This document shows, in pieces, positions 61,751 to 64,000 of a stretch of DNA of 64,000 nucleotides; position 1 is the stretch's first letter; each line of letters starts with the position of its first letter. Position numbers and translations under genes: made by a program. This DNA comes from Cellulomonas wangsupingiae (GTDB taxonomy: Bacteria; Actinomycetota; Actinomycetes; Actinomycetales; Cellulomonadaceae). The notes below the pieces were generated by a model, which saw nothing but the letters and a program-made list of their open reading frames with translations, made no database searches and was not told where the DNA came from. The stretch lies in the NCBI RefSeq assembly GCF_024508275.1, contig NZ_CP101989.1:4054099-4118098 (forward strand). The letters are read 5' to 3'.

Positions 61751-62890
61751 TCAGGATCGTGCGGGGCCGTCGGTCGAGCCAGAGGGCGAGCCCTTGCGCT
61801 TCTTCTTCGGTGTCGTCGTGGGGGTCTCGGGCGCCGGCGTCGCGTCGCGAACGTCCTCGACGGGTGCGTCAGTGGGTGCGTCCGGCGTCTGGGCGTCCGA
61901 GGGGGTGGTCGGACCGCCGGGCTGGGTCGGACGGACCTTGGCGCGGTCCTTGCGCTTGGGCTGCTGACGCTGCCCGCGCGGCTTCTCCTCGATGACCGCG
62001 GTGGTCCCGCTGTCCTCGACGACCTGCCCGCGCGCCGCCGCCTTGCGGGCCTGGCGCGCCTTGTACGCCTTCTCCGCCTCGGAGCCGGGCGCCGGCATGC
62101 GACGGATCGTGTAGAACTGCTGGCCCATCGACCACAGGTTCGTCGTGGTCCAGTAGATGAGCACACCGATCGGGAAGTTCACGCCGGAGAACGCGAAGAT
62201 CAGCGGGAGCATGTAGAGCATGATCTTCTGCTGCTGGGCCATCGGGCCCTGCAGCGCAGCCGGCGGCATGTTCTTCATCGTGAGCTGCCGCTGGGTCGTG
62301 AACGTCGTCACCGACATCGCGATGATGAGGACGACCGTGACGACCTGGATGTGCCAGTTGCCGTCCGCGTTGAGGAACGTCCCCGACAGCGGTGCACCCC
62401 AGATGGTCGCGGCCTCGGCCTGAGCGGCGAGGTCCTGCGTCATGGGGCCGATCGACTCGGCGCGGTCGTACGTCCCGGCGGCGATGCGGGGCAGCTCGTA
62501 CAGGACCCGGAACAGCGCGAAGAAGATCGGCGACTGCAGGAGGATCGGGAGGCACGAGGCGAGCGGGTTCGTCCCGTGCTTCTTGTAGAGCTCCATCATC
62601 TCCCGGCTCTGCGCCTCACGGGAGGCCGGATCCGTCTTGCCCTTGTACCGCTTCTGCAGCGCCTGGAGCTCCGGCTGGATCAGCTGGGTCGCACGCATCG
62701 CCCGGATCTGCTTGAAGAACAGCGGGATGAGCAGGATCCGCATGACGATCACGAGGCCGACGATCGAGAGTCCCCACGCGGCACCGCTCGCCGGGTCGAG
62801 CCCGATCCAGGTCAGCGCCTCGTGGAAGCGGACCATGATCCACGCGACCACGACCATCAACGGGAAGAGCAGGCCGTCCATCCAGTCCAT
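61751..62890 (-). CDS. yidC: membrane protein insertase YidC
   Basis: A 379-residue Oxa1/YidC. The first span is in MDWMDGLLFPLMVVVAWIMV. The core reads GLSIVGLVIVMRILLIPLFF, then KQIRAMRATQLIQPELQALQ and GTNPLASCLPILLQSPIFFA, all family signatures. The C-terminal tail is long, basic and Lys/Arg/Thr-rich (ending PKKKRKGSPSG) and may contact ribosomes. It inserts and folds membrane proteins, with or without SecYEG. ATG 62890 has GGAG 9 bp upstream. Confidence 0.96.
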   Translation of the reverse strand: MDWMDGLLFPLMVVVAWIMVRFHEALTWIGLDPASGAAWGLSIVGLVIVMRILLIPLFFKQIRAMRATQLIQPELQALQKRYKGKTDPASREAQSREMMELYKKHGTNPLASCLPILLQSPIFFALFRVLYELPRIAAGTYDRAESIGPMTQDLAAQAEAATIWGAPLSGTFLNADGNWHIQVVTVVLIIAMSVTTFTTQRQLTMKNMPPAALQGPMAQQQKIMLYMLPLIFAFSGVNFPIGVLIYWTTTNLWSMGQQFYTIRRMPAPGSEAEKAYKARQARKAAARGQVVEDSGTTAVIEEKPRGQRQQPKRKDRAKVRPTQPGGPTTPSDAQTPDAPTDAPVEDVRDATPAPETPTTTPKKKRKGSPSGSTDGPARS

Positions 62891-62912
62891 GAAGCTGTGC
62901 TCCTCGAGAGCG

Positions 62913-63209
62913 TCAGTGCGCGGCGGAGGCCGCGTCGAGCGAGTGGTGGTCGTCGCGCGACGGAGGAACGTCGTCGACACCACCGGGGTTCCAGGGGTGG
63001 CAGCGCGCCACCCGGCGCACCGCGAGCCACGCCCCGCGCAGCGCACCGTGGCGCCGCACCGCGATGACCGCGTACTGGGAGCACGACGGGTAGAACCGGC
63101 ACGTCGGCGGCCTCAGCGGCGAGATCAGGTGCTGGTAGACCCACAGCAGCCCGAGGAGCACGCCGCCCGGCAGCCGCCGGACCGTCGTCCACACCTCGCG
63201 CAGGTTCAT
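62913..63209 (-). CDS. yidD: membrane protein insertion efficiency factor YidD
   Basis: A 98-residue protein with the family core [40 protein letters not shown] (conserved Cys residues) and [13 protein letters not shown]. An amphipathic helix binds the inner membrane face. Lies between rnpA and yidC as in most bacteria. Confidence 0.96.
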   Translation of the reverse strand: MNLREVWTTVRRLPGGVLLGLLWVYQHLISPLRPPTCRFYPSCSQYAVIAVRRHGALRGAWLAVRRVARCHPWNPGGVDDVPPSRDDHHSLDAASAAH

Positions 63210-63217
63210 GGGACGAC

Positions 63218-63577
63218 CTACCCGTCCTGCCGACGCGCGAGCCGACGCCCGGCGCCGGCCAGGGCCGCGTCGAGGTCCTGCGCCAGCCGGCTCGAGGTGG
63301 CACCGGCCGCCGCGGCCTGGGCCCGGACGACCAGCAGGGAACCGGCCGGGAGCGCGTCCAGCCGCGCCGTCACGAGCGCCCGGAGACGTCGCTTGACCCG
63401 GTTGCGCGTCACGGCGTTGCCGACCGCCTTGGACACGACGAGACCGACCGCCGGCGGGCCGGGGTCGGTCGTGGTCGTCAGGTGGACGACGAGGGTGTCG
63501 CGGCCCCCGCGCGCGCCCCGACGCACCGCCTGCTGGAAGTCGGCAGAGCGGCGCATCCGGTGCGCTGCGGGGAGCAC
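63218..63577 (-). CDS. rnpA: ribonuclease P protein component
   Basis: A 119-residue protein. [20 protein letters not shown] is the usual start and [20 protein letters not shown] holds the RNR motif. It assists the RNase P RNA in maturing tRNA 5' ends. 10 bp after rpmH. Confidence 0.96.
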   Translation of the reverse strand: MLPAAHRMRRSADFQQAVRRGARGGRDTLVVHLTTTTDPGPPAVGLVVSKAVGNAVTRNRVKRRLRALVTARLDALPAGSLLVVRAQAAAAGATSSRLAQDLDAALAGAGRRLARRQDG

Positions 63578-63587
63578 CGGACGTGCG

Positions 63588-63725
63588 TCAGGCCGAGAGC
63601 TCGGTGCGCCCCTTGCGGCGACGCGCCGCGAGGATGGCGCGGCCGGCGCGCGTGCGCATGCGCAGACGGAAGCCGTGGGTCTTGGCCCGGCGCCGGTTGT
63701 TCGGCTGGAAGGTGCGCTTGGTCAC
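63588..63725 (-). CDS. rpmH: 50S ribosomal protein L34
   Basis: A 45-residue protein from GTG 63725: [45 protein letters not shown] lies 6-8 bp upstream. First gene of the rpmH-rnpA-yidD-yidC-jag run. Confidence 0.97.
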   Translation of the reverse strand: MTKRTFQPNNRRRAKTHGFRLRMRTRAGRAILAARRRKGRTELSA

Positions 63726-64000
63726 GACGTTCTCCACACGTTTGTCGTAGCGATCGCACGCAGTCGCGCGACCAGGTCCTGATGCCGTGTCCACTGCTCC
63801 AGGGAACGCACGCGGTGAGGCGTGCGACGGCGTCAGGGCGCGCCGGACGGAGCCGTTGAAAGGCTGGACCACGTTACGCCGCGCCCGGCGGCGGGGTCAA
63901 ATGGGGACGGACGCCTCCGACGGCACCCGAGCCTCCGTGTCCCAGGCCCCCGTCCCATTACCGCAGGTCACGCGTGTCGCCGTGGTGCCGGCCCGGCGTG
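63726..64000. other. intergenic region leading to dnaA/oriC
   Basis: 275 bp with no gene. By conserved order dnaA and the origin should follow to the right. I see no exact TTGTCCACA box within the window part. Confidence 0.4.

Noticed and set aside
1-64000. tRNA, rRNA or CRISPR features
   Set aside because: Reading of intergenic DNA showed no cloverleaf with conserved arms, no rRNA segments and no regularly spaced direct repeats.

Overview
The window is high-GC, densely coded actinobacterial chromosome. Gene content and order (rpmH-rnpA-yidD-yidC-jag-rsmG-parA-parB, then trxA-trxB-pseudokinase-murJ-DUF6049-Nudix-cca, then ino1-padR-ponA-type PBP-rpsF-ssb-rpsR-rplI-dnaB) is the origin-flanking block of Actinobacteria. 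The style (SigE-like ECF factors, DUF6049, mycothiol-type enzymes, many GTG starts) suggests a Cellulomonas-like Micrococcales member. The genus is inference. The replication origin and dnaA should lie just beyond the right edge.

Layout. 1-13.7 kb: an acyl-CoA/fatty-acid catabolic and uptake cluster with thioesterase, phosphotransferase, acyl-CoA dehydrogenase, acyl-CoA synthetase, a five-gene Liv-type ABC transporter, two SDRs, a quinone oxidoreductase and TetR regulators. Three copies of one 20-bp operator sit before three of its transcription units. 13.8-20.9 kb: an MFS exporter, then an accessory zone of orphan genes, GNAT, and broken genes (GIY-YIG nuclease tail, frameshifted uridine kinase, frameshifted 2'-5' RNA ligase and its collapsed twin), bounded by recurring short repeats. 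20.9-31.6 kb: core genes dnaB, MATE, rplI-rpsR-ssb-rpsF, class A PBP and PadR-ino1.

31.7-42.2 kb: three paralogous modules, each an ECF sigma factor overlapping a membrane protein with a large extracytoplasmic domain. All three sigma genes have the same upstream element, AACC-N16-CGTT, which reads as a shared autoregulated promoter. Between the modules lie an AbiEi/DUF559-type gene bracketed by two 45-bp hairpins, and an MFS gene translationally coupled to a LOV-GAF-PP2C blue-light-type phosphatase. I consider this stretch the strongest candidate for an undescribed regulatory system.

42.2-64 kb: cca; the coupled Nudix-DUF6049-murJ run followed by the MurJ-linked pseudokinase; trxB-trxA; the parAB partition locus with an unusually long ParA; nine parS sites spread over about 6 kb that includes two gene-poor stretches; a maleylpyruvate-isomerase-type protein; a fasciclin protein; and the jag-yidC-yidD-rnpA-rpmH run. 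No tRNA, rRNA or CRISPR array was seen.
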